Source of the DNA: Cyathus striatus
Taxonomy: Eukaryota > Basidiomycota > Agaricomycetes > Agaricales > Nidulariaceae
Length of the DNA stretch: 64,000 nucleotides
NCBI GenBank assembly: GCA_025738555.1
Contig: JAOVFP010000018.1
Coordinates: 2,170,001-2,234,000 of the forward strand
Direction of reading: 5' to 3'
Shown here: in pieces, positions 36,630 to 48,291 of the stretch
Numbering within the stretch: the first letter of the stretch is position 1
How the letters are laid out: each line of letters opens with the position of its first letter
Translations under genes and position numbers: made by a program
Notes under the pieces: model-generated
Told to the model about the DNA's origin: nothing
What the model saw: only the letters and a program-made list of their open reading frames with translations
The model's database searches: none

Positions 36630-37560
36630 ATGGACGTCGACCCTCTCGGTATGGAGCAGGGCCCTCAAGATATACAATCCACTGAAACTCGAGCTTCCGG
36701 CGTGGCCGTTTATGGCCGACCATATTTCCTCGGGGATAAAACTGGCGATCTACAAAGTTCGGAATTCGTGGGTATACGGGATATGCGGTCCACTGAAACT
36801 CGAACTTCCGGCGTGACCGTTTATGGCCAACCATTTTTCCTCAAGGATAAAACTGGCGATCTACAAGGTTCAGAATTCGTGGATATACATGAGCGAATGA
36901 AATTGATATATAGTTGGGCGCATGAAGATTCTACTGGGACAACATACATTATATATGACACAACAAGCGGCTCTATGGTATCTCATATGAATCCTCTCTT
37001 CACACTTAAATTTGGAGAAAACAATACATTGGGGACCATTACTCTGAGTCCCCACCGATCAGTACCTATGCAAGATTACTTGGTGAAGAGTTCCATGTTT
37101 GGCAGGTGTGTTTTCTATTTATACGACTAATCCAAGTACGGTACCGCTAATATTTACTCCATAGCTCTAAAGACCGGAAGTTTGTTGCATCTGATAATCA
37201 GGAATACCGGTGGTGTTGGAGACCCACGAATGATCAGGAATGGACAGTAAGTTGTGTATAGTACTGACAACTCGGAATTGCATCAGTTAATAATGGTTGT
37301 GGTTCCTACAGTGTACGAATTCTAAAAACTACCTTGTTTCTTGCTATAGTTTGAAGCTCCCCGGAGAACCGGAGCACCGGGGATCGTCTGGATGCATGCT
37401 AACCATACATGAACCATTTCAATATCTTGCTTCTGGTATGTTCCCATTCCCTTTTAAATTTATTTATTGCATTAATCTGATACCATGATTCATCTTCAAC
37501 GATTTAGAGTTGCTTGCATCTTTGATGATCATGCGCCATATCGCAGCACATAGACTCTAA
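36630..37560 (+). CDS. DUF6593-like protein with internal duplication (4 exons)
   Basis: Exons 36630-37105, 37165-37246, 37312-37435 and 37508-37560 sum to 735 nt (244 residues), with phases closing exactly. The C-terminal two thirds resemble DUF6593, a basidiomycete domain of unknown function: LGTITLSPHRSVPMQDYLVK, then SSMFGRSSKDRKFVASDNQE, then YRWCWRP. The N-terminal region holds a tandem duplication of about 40 residues: STETRASGVAVYGRPYFLGD and STETRTSGVTVYGQPFFLKD, each followed by KTGDLQ(S/G)SEFV. The start is the first ATG in frame (MDVDPLGMEQ); the frame is also open upstream without an ATG. Function and localisation are unknown. Confidence 0.65.
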
Positions 37561-37839
37561 CTCGACCGTAGTACTTGACCCGGGACCCTATTACTAACCT
37601 CTGCGTTTCACAATATAACATATCAAGCTCAAGACTTACTATTATATTGCGTAGTTACCTCCCCAATGATTACATGATGTGCATTTTAAGAACACCCGGA
37701 AGGTATTGTGAGATGAGTGGTATCGCAGTAATAACCGGAGTGCGACGTGCGTGCCAATTTGGTACCAATACCATTAGGTGCTTCGGTCATATTTGTTCAC
37801 ATTTGTCTCAATGGCTGCTGAAGGTGGCAAGTTTCATCT

Positions 37840-38440
37840 AACGTGACCACAGACCCTTCTGACTCAGACTCCGAATACCCTACCTCCTCCTCTTCCCTCC
37901 TCTTCGATCTTCGCTCCACCCACGAAACGAACACCAACACCCAGGCAAGAGAAGAAGCCAAGGATACGTATCCCGCACACCTAACACATTCATGCTCTTT
38001 GGTGCTGACTTCATTTGCCAAAGCACATTCTGAGGCTCTCTCTCGAAGGTCATTGGTAATGCTAGCGCAAACTTCTCCCCAAGCTCGGGTTGGCGGGCGA
38101 AAGCTGCTAGGAGGAACATAAGAGGCTGGAGGAAGAGAGGAGGTGCGAGGAGGTTGAGCAGTTGGTGTTGGAAGAGAAGAACGGGGACGAGCCGGCGCAC
38201 GCCGTGTTGAACGTTGAATCTTGACCGGATGAAGGTGAATCTTCAGGTCCAGGCTAGAGTTCTCCCAAGGAGACTGTCCAGTGTGCTGCTCCCTGGGATT
38301 ATGGTGTCTGCCAGCATTGCGTTGTTTTCTATTCCCTTCCTCCAACCTACACAACCGGCACCCATCCAGCGCATTCGATCCCGCGTACAGCCCGTACACG
38401 TTGTGGTTCAGGAAATCTTATGGTTCAAGAGATCATCTAA
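37840..38440 (+). pseudogene. HMG-box gene remnant, copy J
   Basis: The pre-box exon is readable (DPSDSDSEYPTSSSSLLFDL, then THETNTNTQAREEAKDTYPA). The box follows at about 37985-38130 but is out of frame after the THSCS point and lacks its centre (a SLSKVIGNAS-like trace). The post-box region runs 38130-38420 (LARRRLSSVLL-type, FLQPTQPAPIQRI) and then runs straight into copy K. It is most similar to copy L. Confidence 0.65.
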
Positions 38441-39660
38441 TACCACACAGCACCCAAGAAAAAGAAGGAACACAGGAATATCCTTCGCCTCAAACATAAT
38501 ACTAATGATCTACGCCAACCCCTTCAACTCAGACTACATGACACTCCTCTCTCCCCGGCCCTCCACAAAAATGCCAACCCCCACGACAACTCATTCATGT
38601 TCTTCCACTTGCTGCTGACTTCCTTTTCCAAAGCTTTCTGGCTCGAAACATACCACGGCTCTCTATTGGGATTGCTAGCACGCTCCTCCTCAAGCAGGAG
38701 ATCGGGGATGGACGTGCTAAAGCTGCTATGGAGGAACATAAGAAACTGTACCCGAACTACCGACTCAAATGGGGTGTGTGCTCTGGAGGAAAAGAGGGGT
38801 GCGAGGAGGTTGTGTTGTTGTTCTTGGAGGGGGGAGAAGAAGGGATGTACGGCTCAAACTAGACTCGGACCCACCCCTGGAAGCAGATACATCCCTCTTC
38901 GACCCCGGCTCCTCTTCCTCTTATACTCAAGCGTACGGCGCTCCATACACCGCACTCCGTTATCCCATTCGGAACGATGAACGATCTCATTGCTCCCCTC
39001 TCCCAGTCTTTCTCCCCACTACATTCTGCGCAGGATACGAAAGTGTATTCGCAGGAGCACAGTCCGACGCGGGACCCATATGCGAGTACACCAGCTACTT
39101 TGGTTGATCATGAGACCACAGCCTGGTTCCGGGAGAATGGTCGACCAATCCAAACCCCTCGAAAGCGCAGGAGCTTACTCCGGATCCCACTCTAATCCCA
39201 CACCCCTCAACTAGTCCTTGTTCCGATACCAGTTACGCCCACTCCCGTAATATTCGATTCTGCATAGTCGTTCGACCACCCCCAGCAGTAAGCAGGTAGC
39301 GAGTGATATGTACCCGCAGGGATATATGGGGCACGACGGGGGTGGGGGGGGGTTTTAGCATCAGGATTCTTCTGTTGACATGTAAGTTGTTTATGCTTTT
39401 AAATCGTTTTATTTTCATTTTCGCTTTCCACTTCCGTTCCGTTATGTTTCGTTACGTTGCATCTACCCCATCTCATACGTCTGCGAACACCCACACATTA
39501 ATCTCGTTCCCTTTCTACATATCATATAGCTTCAACCCTGTAGCTTTAGCCTTTCGTCCTGTATCATTTTTAAAGTGTAGCCATATACTCTATGTAGTCT
39601 CATTATGTTCTTTTTATTGTAAGTAATATAGTTTTAACTTTGGTTTTTGTTCTATGCGAA
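38440..39660 (+). pseudogene. HMG-box gene remnant, copy K
   Basis: It begins at the second-exon motif (TQHPRKRRNTGISFAS, about 38440), continues with a NPFNSDYMTL segment, then a box trace with a THSCSSTCC-type frameshift near 38600. A post-box EEHKKLYPNYRLKWG trace lies near 38725-38770. The C-terminal half is at 38870-39350 (DPPLEADTSLFDPGSSSSYT, then QAYGAPYTALRYP). The 3' T-rich flank is at 39360-39660. All parts are frame-shifted relative to each other. Confidence 0.65.
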
Positions 39661-41080
39661 GTTAGATGTTTGCATTGTTTAGTATCCTGTGAATTGGATT
39701 GGTACGAGTTCGGTGATTTTCATTGACGTACTAGTGAAAGTACCGTCGAGGCACAATGACCCAGCGGTATCCATGACTCTTATCATTATGTACTTGTCGT
39801 GACAGTCGTTTGCCACATAACAAAGCGTTGTTTTTTCAATCTATCGAGGTTAGATATGCTCAGTCAACGACTCGATTGAAGTAACTGTGAATTTAATCAC
39901 TTAACTTACTTCTTTACTAATACTTATTAGTTCTTGGTGTACTAATCACGCTGTTTCTATTAGATACATTGAGGCACAATGACTTCGTGGTACTTGTACT
40001 TATCCAGTAACCAGTCGTTTGACTGCCATTGATACAAAACAAAGCAATTTCTTTTCTAAGATCGAGTTTATATATAGTCAGTGAGCGATCCGGTTGAGAT
40101 GCCCAGCTCATATATTACACTTGCATTTGACTTCTTTACTTTTGTTGCTGTTTTCGTTAGAGACTGTCAAGGCGTGATGACTTAACGGTACTTATTCACT
40201 TATTCAGTACCCAATAGTTTGAATGTCGTCCATAAGAGCAAGATGGTAATTGTTATTCCTTTTTTCTTGTGCTTTTTAAGTATCGAATGATGTGGTTAGT
40301 GAGCTGTTTCTGTTAATGGCCATCAAGGCACAGTGGCTTCTTGGTAATATGCCAATACCCACTGCAGTCCGTCCTTCTTCTTGACCATGCTTTTTCTTTT
40401 ATCTTCTTTTCTTTTATCTGTGCTTTCTATCTATCGAAGGAACGAGGTTAGTGAACGATCTAATTGAGTAGTCGACTTATATATTGCAAATATAAGCACA
40501 TGACTTTGACTCTTTATTCTGTTTCTGTTAGATACATTAAGGCGCAATGACTTAGCTGTACTTATGTACTTGTCCAGTACACAGTCATTTAATATTTAAT
40601 AGTCATTGGCCATTTCTTCGGTATAAAGGACGTACTTGAATTCTGCATTTTTGTATTTGATCCGGCTACATTATTTGGACCGCCCACCGTATATATAAAC
40701 TCATTACTCTATACTTAGAAGGCACAAGGACATAGGAAGAAAAGAAATAAACACCGGTTTTTACCTCTTTACTTTTTTGTTGGTGTACTAATCAAGTTGT
40801 TTCAGTCAAGCATCGTTAAGGCACAATGACTCAACGGTTTGTATTTATACTGTATTCAGTTGTTGATTGCCATTTATAGCTTTCATTACTTTCTTTTTCT
40901 TTTTTTCTTGTGCTTTCTACGTATAGAGGGAGGTCAAGGTACAATGACTTAATCCCGCCGGCTCATAAGTTCTTTACGCACTATTTACACTGTTTCTGTT
41001 AGTGTTAAATACTGTCATGGCACGATCACTTAGTGGTGTATCCTTGTTCATTACTTCTCCAGTCGTTGATTTCTTTGCAC
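39660..41080. repeat. Satellite-like array S4
   Basis: Same repeat family as S1-S3. The 'ggcacaatgactt' landmark is near 39754, 39974, 40171, 40326, 40542, 40820, 40938 and 41019, so spacing falls between about 80 and 280 bp. It directly follows HMG copy K. Confidence 0.65.
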
Positions 41081-41690
41081 CTCCAAGATCCATCCTGACC
41101 ATTTATGTCTCCCCTTTTCGTAATTGACTCAACACCCGTACGCAATCAAGTTAATGCTTATACATAACCTGCTTATATCTGGAACCCCAAAACGGTGTAT
41201 CTACGTGTGCAGTTGCATGTCGGAAGATGGACACATCTTGCATTCTAGCCTCAATGAGTCGGTGCTTCGGAGTTTCACCAACGTCCCGTCGTGTTGGTGA
41301 TCCATCTATTTTCAATTCTCATTCGAGCATTTCGCTTTTGTTTCCATAGCCTTGAGCAGTACGTTCGCTTCGTGAAACGTGCATGGGAATGTTTGAAAGA
41401 GAGTGCTATATACACTTCATGTGGCTTCCAGCTCAATTAACCGTAAAAATTGGCTCACGAAATAATGAATAAATGTACAGCTAGAAGTACGGGATAACCG
41501 ACAGCGAAATGAGCCTGTGCACGGTTGGAGTCTGTTTAAGAGTAGTGGGATGAGGAAACCGGTAGGTTGCCGACGGGTGTGAGAACGGCGTAAGCGGCAT
41601 TTTCAAGTTCCCACGCCAAAATTTCTGTACCACAACTGTTCAACGGACCCAGGCTCCTTCCCTAAACTTTCACTGAAACTCTTATCCACA
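41080..41690. other. Intergenic
   Basis: No gene or repeat recognised. Confidence 0.4.
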
Positions 41691-42830
41691 AATGTCTCCA
41701 TCTCACAGCTATATCAGTCGAGTCGCCCTATTGCCTTTAGTATGAACCACCATCGAATGGCCAGTCTGCTCGTACGCCGATGACCACAGCTGGTGCCCTC
41801 CTCCTGAGCAGCCTGGAGTAGATGCAACCAAACAAGTTCTACCACGACCATTCCGTCCAAGAGCGTGGAGAAATTAGGTTGGAACTATTAGGATGGTGCT
41901 GCGTTGCATTTGAAGGCGAGGATTCGATGAATACGCACCGCAATGTTGTATCACGCACATGGTCAGATACGCTTTGAGAGGCCTCATGTACTCCCTCACA
42001 CCGAATTTCGAGCCTCAGACAGTACCCGTACGTGTCCACCGTCTCCCTCTTCATATAACACCGCGTAGTACTCACCACCTCACCAGGAAATACTCCACCC
42101 TCCCCACAGGAAACTCCCTCGTGCCCAACGTAACAGGAATAGCCTACACAGACACCTTCGACTCAGACTCCGAATACCCTGCCCCCTCGTCTTCCCCTCT
42201 TCGCTCTTCGCTCAGCCCACGAAATGAATGCCAGCACCCAGGCAAGAGAAGAAGCTGAGGATACATATCCCGCGCTGACTCCGTTTGCCAAACAAGTTCC
42301 GATCCAGGGACAACCGAAACGAACCACGTATCTCTCGAAGATCATTGGTATTGTTAGCATGATCTCCTCCCCAAGCTGGGATAGACAGACGAAGCTGCTA
42401 GGAGGAACACAAGAGGTTGTGCTCAAAGCACCGGTTCAGATGGGGGTTAATGTGCATTGTGGAGGAGGGGGGGGAGCGAGGAGGTTGCGCAGTTGGTGTT
42501 GGAGGGGAAGAAGGGGGATGAGCTGGCGTGTGTTGTATTGGATTTTGATTGGATGAGGGCGAGTCTTCAGGCTAGAAATCCTTCAAGGAGTCTGCCCAGT
42601 ATGCCGCTCCCGGGGATTATGGTGTCTGCCAATATTGCATTGCTTTCTAATCTCTTCCTCCAACCTACACAACCGGCACCCATTCATTGCATTTGATCCT
42701 GCGTGTAGCCCGTACACTTTGTGGTTCAGGAGATCAGGCGACCAGCGTTGACAGAGCGCTGATAACATCCCCCTCTTTCCTATCTCCTTCACCTACGAGA
42801 ACCAGCCGCAGGCTGGCCCTATGAGGATGC
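41690..42830 (+). pseudogene. HMG-box gene remnant, copy L
   Basis: A leader-like region is followed by the exon with TDTFDSDSEYPAPSSSPL (about 42140-42200) and an REEAEDTYPA piece (42245). The box is reduced to a QVPIQGQPKRTTYLSKIIGI-type trace (about 42295-42355). The linker at 42470-42610 and FLQPTQPAPIH at about 42655 follow in separate frames. The tail after 42830 is missing and replaced by the region leading to the 43.1-kb gene-1 remnant. Confidence 0.62.
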
Positions 42831-43129
42831 CTTTATTTTATGAACACTGTTGTATTGATGGTATGTTATTCCTCAGAAAATGACCTGGACCCCTTCCGTT
42901 GTCGTCTTAGACATACTAAACAGTTCTCTATGTCTTCAGTTAACTTCAAGTCTCTATAACAATACCGAATTCTACTCCCTATCTTACTGTCTGGTGTTAT
43001 TTATCCCGTTTTGCTGCTTCCCTACTGATAACAGTGCTACATGCAGGCAAGAATCCTAATCCGTTTTCCTACTACTCCATCCTGCTCCAAGAATGTACTG
43101 CTTCGCCTATCTTTTCTTGATTTAATACT

Positions 43130-43480
43130 CCCCATTTCCCCTTCCAATTTCGAGGAAGCAGCCCTCAATATCATCATCACTTCCGGACGTCACTGTTTCT
43201 CTGATAGAATGATCAGTGGTGGTACTAGAGCTCATATTTACGGGACTCGGTGCGTTCATTTTAAAAGAAGAGGTACAAGGAGGTACACCGGTCTTAGCTC
43301 GCCTACATCTTCATTTACTAATAATGAATGATTAGTACGACAAGCCAGATAAGTCCTCTCACCCAGGAGGACTGCCTACCACCGCTCGGTTCCGCTCAAT
43401 ATCAGCAGTAGCACATTCTGCCTGCTCGCAGACACATTATCTCCTCCCTCATTTCGTCCATTCAGTCTAACAAACGAGAA
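43130..43480 (+). pseudogene. Remnant of the 6-1067 gene (exon 3 deleted)
   Basis: Matches exon 2 of the gene at 6-1067 (SNFEEAALNIIITSGRHCFS, then DRMISGGTRAHIYGTR). It then passes through the remains of the second intron directly to the last bases of exon 3 and the third intron ('ggtacaccggtcttagctcgcc'), then into the start of exon 4. About 150 bp including nearly all of exon 3 is missing. Retained introns exclude a processed (retro-) copy. The second half of exon 4 is not visible. Confidence 0.72.
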
Positions 43481-43899
43481 AAACATATTCATGGTAAAGA
43501 CTTCACGATACAACGCCAAATGCCACTTGTAGTAGATTGCTTACATCAATGTTTCGAGTACGCGCGAGGTTCACAAGTGTGTCTGTTGATTTTATCGGGA
43601 TGAATAATGAGTGTGCGCTGTCGTCAAAGTTCTTGCTCTGTCGCTGCGCTGCTAATGTTTTAAGCCACATAAGCTTGCGTAGCTCCGTACTCCCTGTTGA
43701 ATACCGTGGCTTCTATTCTATATAGCAGGTGAAAACAGGACTCAGCAATGGAACAGGCTAAAGTGTCGTAGTCGATGTACAATGAGAAATAAAGTTGTTG
43801 GTCATTATAATAATATAAACATGTCATTTAGTATGCAATAGTCCGATCTTCATCAAGTTTGAGAGGCGAGTAAATATATTATTGAAGATAAGAAAAGGA

Positions 43900-46468
43900 T
43901 AGCTCTAAATTTAAACATGTGTTGATTCAGCAAGCTCGTCATATGGATAGTCGCAAGTAACCATTGTATCGACGTCGAAGTCATGTACTATATCGCAAGT
44001 CGTCGCGTTAGCTATTCCGTGACTATAATCAACAATTAAATCGAAGCTTGGAAATTGAATAAAATAATACGCCTACTCGTTTTTCATGTGTTCCTCTAAC
44101 AGTATAGCAAAGCTACTTTTTTCTTTACAATGAGTACAGATGAAACGGCTTATCGAGTTTTCGTTCCAGTGCAGAGATGTATTCGCTTTCTCAAGGAGAA
44201 ATTTGACTTCTCTTTGAACGTATCATCCGTCATCAACGTGAAATTGTACTGTGAATCCCTGTGGGCGTATAAAGCGTGAAATATCTTTGAATACATTCAG
44301 TGTCTAGCAAAACTTGTGCGATACATATATAAAATATGCTTACCGCTTCTCTCCAGCGCATGCAGCATCGGGAGCCCGATACAGTAGTGCATATTTTGCA
44401 GAAAAATACAGGATCAAGGTTGTCCATGTCTAGACTCGTTGCCACGTAGGGATCAAGACCGCAGAGGGATACAACGTCTTTGGCGACTTTGTGACCCTTG
44501 GCATTAAATATGATCTGACCTTGTGAATTCCATTTCGTTTCCAGCGAATATAAGGCAATTGAATCCAGGTCATCATGGCATCCAACTTTCATAGCCATTG
44601 GTACGCTGGCTCCGTCATGGATTAAAGCACGAGGATAAGAAATCATAAAGCACCTCGACACTGAGTGATATCGTACACTTTTGCTGCATCTAAAAATCGT
44701 TGTCGCTAGATGTAAAGGTGAATAATCTGGATTATTCTTTACGACGGGCGCCCCCATGATTTCCAGCAGCTCCAAGTCTTTCTTCTCGTGCCACTTTCTC
44801 ACAAACTCCGGAAGGCCAGCCATAGTGTCGTTAAAGTTCTCAAGCTTAAATTCTTGATCGGGAAGCATGCTATTAATGATGTCACGGAAAGGTCGATAGT
44901 CATCGAGATCAGCAGCGGGGGGTATTATGGAGTTCGGAGGAACGGTTCTAGCATAAGCCGCTCTTAAGCTCCTAAGTATAGGGTAACGTTTTTGTAATAT
45001 AGCTTAATCTTCTAGTTCAAGGCGTTCACGCTTCTTCTCCTCCATGAATTGAATAAGTCCAGGACGCATGTTATTCCACACTAAATATAAAAGCTTTGTT
45101 AGTATACGTAAGTCAAGAGGATGTGTGAATGAATTAGTAGTACTTCGATCGGTAAGTTCTTTCTTCTCCCATACGTGCGGATATCGGTACAGTTCATGCC
45201 GAGCATGGCGTCTCATCTTTTCAATTTCGATTTTCCATCCAAGATCAAATAACTTTTGCATAATCCTATCATTATTCAAAGATTGTTGGTATCCTGGTAG
45301 AATTTTTTGTTTGTAACTTACATGGCATGACGCCGCGTTCTGATCTTCTCTTCCACATCACGGCGCTCCTCAGCCCTCCGTATTAGCCACAATCTACAAT
45401 CGGTGCCATGCTGGATATTAGATATATGTTAGTAGGTTATATACTTAGACAAATATAAGTTGACGAGATACTAACCGAGGCTCTCTTGTTATGACGCTCA
45501 GCAATTTCCGCTATCCATTTGTCCCATTGCCTACTAGTATCCTCAATGCCGACTACGTAAACTTCGATAAACGACTTAAGGTGATAAATATGTCCTGAGT
45601 CGTAATGACGGCTTCCTAATGAACCATGAGTATTACTTGAGTTCCGAAGTATCTATTATCACAGCTCGCGTACCACTGCGGTATATGTTCGGTATAGTCA
45701 TTTTGAGACATTCAAAGCAGTCAGGGTTGCTCGCAAATAGTGATTCTAGTTTCGGCATATTGATAAATCTGTACAGTATAAAATGGTTAGTTATGTAATT
45801 GAAATTAGGAAAAGGTGAAAATCCAGCACTTACTCATTATCTCTGCAATTGCTACAGAACCGCTTTCGCAGAACCCATTCAGTGGTATAACCTGTTCTAG
45901 AGCCGCATATCTCGAAGTACTTTAGAATAGACACGATGGGGGAGGATAAATCATTACATACATCACATATGTTCTCAAATAGAAGGCTTGCATATGTTGG
46001 CTCTAACATATCATCTGGACAATCTGGGAGACCGTTAATATTCTTCAAAGCTTGTATCCATGAGCCCCTGGAGGATCGACTGAGAATAATCCCGCGCAAA
46101 ATTTTTGTGGTTCTCGAAACGTTTAACAAGTCTCTTGGATGCAGATGCCCGAATGTCTGACAACACTGGTTAGCTTGATTAGAAGAGCAACAGTGTCTAC
46201 GCACCTCAAGCAGGATATCGAGGGAGATTTCAGTCAAGCGACTCAGCAGTCCACGATTTCCTCTTAACTTCTTTGCTCCAGGTCTCCCTGCATTAGCTCT
46301 TCCGTCAATTGTTTTCTGCTTCTTGCGTCGAGGTTCCCGATGTGTTCCCGTGGCCTCGATACCAAAGTTGTCCGAGATATCTGCGCCTTCATTGGTGGCA
46401 AGATGTGAGCGGACAATTAAGGACTCGGTTGATTGCTTTTTCTGAGCTTTCCTAGACTTCCTAGCCAT
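43900..46468 (-). pseudogene. F-box protein (second family) with an in-frame stop
   Basis: The ATG at 46466-46468 starts MARKSRKAQKKQSTE and a basic nuclear-type region (REPRRKKQK). The F-box spans an intron: LTEISLDILLE | TFGHLHPRDLLNVSRTTKIL. Then comes LPDCPDDMLEPTYASLLFEN and a Cys-rich stretch (ICDVCNDL, FCSNC, FECLK), helical linkers, and WKIEIEKMRRHARHELYR. At 45004-45006 a TAA interrupts an otherwise continuous frame (ERLELED stop AILQKRYPILRSLRAAYA). The frame then continues through the exon at 44233-44868 (PDYSPLHLATTIFRCSK, VVSLCGLDPYVATS, MRWREA). A downstream piece with FICTHCKEKSSFAILLEEH is a possible C-terminal Cys/His finger, but I cannot place its splice junction. Either a nonsense allele or two separate reading units. 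Confidence 0.7.
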
Positions 46469-46610
46469 CGTATCTGGGGGATTTAAGTATGAGTCGAGGT
46501 GTATTAATTACGGTGGCATCTTATAGAAAGCTATCACAATAACAGTCTCAACGTCTTGTCAACGTTCTTTTTGTTCGGATCCAAACTAATTCAAAACTTA
46601 CTGTCGGCTA
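46469..46610. other. Short upstream region of the F-box gene
   Basis: Presumed promoter; no specific site recognised. The TIR element at 46611 lies immediately beyond. Confidence 0.35.
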
Positions 46611-47624
46611 TCAGGAACTCGGTCACACCTGGAACCCGGTCACAGCTCATCCTCCAACTTCCACATCAGCCATTTGTGCAAATTTTTGATACAGTACAGT
46701 ACATTACTATAATATCTATATAGTATATAAGTATTTAGATTACAACTCTTTTGTACATCGAGAAATTCAGAACTTAGTTGACCGCTACAACCAAAATGGC
46801 TAAATCTAAGATGCAGATTCCCACACTCTAGAAGGAAGATAATGCTGCAGCCGTATGCAGCGCATCCAAAGCATACAATAATGCTATATATCTATTTTAA
46901 AGCCTCCTGTATTGATTTGGACTGCTTCATAAATCTCATTTTCACTCGTTTCTATACTATTTCACCAATCTACACATCAGAGTGGTACAAAGAAGCAGTT
47001 TCAAGGTGTACATTGAACTGTTTCTATCTTTCATAAATGGTAGAAAGATGCTACAAAAATTATAAGGCGGAATACATATAATAATTGCATTATTATTCAA
47101 GTTTTAACGTAATTTTAGCCATTTTATTTTGTTTAGAAACTGTAGATCTATCCAGAACCTCTACTTTTCATTTTTCATCCTAACATATCAAATATTGGAT
47201 GCCTCAGGCCGGATAAAGCACTGCAGTTAATCATTATAAGTAGAATAAATATTGGTTAATATTTTACAGCCGTTTTTGAAGTATAATGTGCAAATTTGTG
47301 GCTTCAAACATCGAAATCATTGTTATTCATGGAATGAAGATGATATTTAGTTGTTAAGTCCGAGTAAATCCGATAAGCTTAGTTCGGCTGCTAGACAAGC
47401 CCTGATATTATTAATAAGGGGTGGCCGGGTTCCCGGTTTTTCCACTTTCTGAGGTCTCGCGACAAAAATATTCGTAACATCTCATAAAATACTTGAAGAA
47501 ATGCGATTAAAGTTGGGAATGGTTCTATACAAGGTCTTCTATGTAGCACATATATTTTATTCTAAATTCACAGCCTTTAAAAGTTATAAATTTCGAATTT
47601 ACGCTAATGTGACCGAGTTCCTGA
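46611..47624. mobile_element. Candidate TIR element, about 1 kb
   Basis: The 17-bp inverted ends TCAGGAACTCGGTCACA sit at 46611-46627 and (complement) 47608-47624. No convincing target duplication is visible and no transposase was found. Calling it mobile is therefore tentative; the perfect 17-bp inverted match is the evidence. Confidence 0.5.
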
Positions 47625-47636
47625 GATAGTACAGTA

Positions 47637-48291
47637 CACAGGATAACCACTCCTTTGTACACCACTACTCCTTTGTACAGTAGCGCATTTCTCTAAAACC
47701 TTTGCATGTATTACTTAATTCTGGGCACTATCCTGTATGGTATAAGGTAGAGATTAACTACATATGTTATTTTATATATATCTATTTCTGTTTAAATGGT
47801 GATGATGATTTTAGTGTGTTTTTGTGAAAATTTCGAAATTCTGACAATGCTGTTTCCTATGAATTTGTACACCGTTGGCTGATATAGAACTTATTTTGCA
47901 CTTCTACATACTTTAAATGCATGCTTGTATCATTTTATTCATGAAAGTCTATGTGTTTACGGTGAAAATGGCAAGATCTCCTTCTCATCCCCAAAAATAG
48001 AACATGATGTGTCACAAAGTGTGACACCCCTGAAGGCCTGATGGTGATGGCTTCTGCCGCTTATTGAGTCAATGTGACACTGTACAACCGAATAGTGGTT
48101 CACGGAATTCGCATCAAAACGAATAAAACATAAATATCTCACCCAGTTCTTGTCGTAGTGACGTGAAAGTTAAGTATGTTGTAGTATAAAATTCGGCAAG
48201 TATATTTACCATATTTTATATAAATACAAAAAGAATTGACGAAGATATAGCTAAAATGAATTTCGGTGTACAAAGGAGTGGTTATCCTGTG
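47637..48291. mobile_element. 655-bp TA-flanked MITE
   Basis: The inverted ends start CACAGGATAACCACTCCTTT and match for 27 bp. TA lies at 47635-47636 and 48292-48293. The left end carries a second partial copy of the end motif (ccactactcctttgtacag). No coding capacity. Confidence 0.78.
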
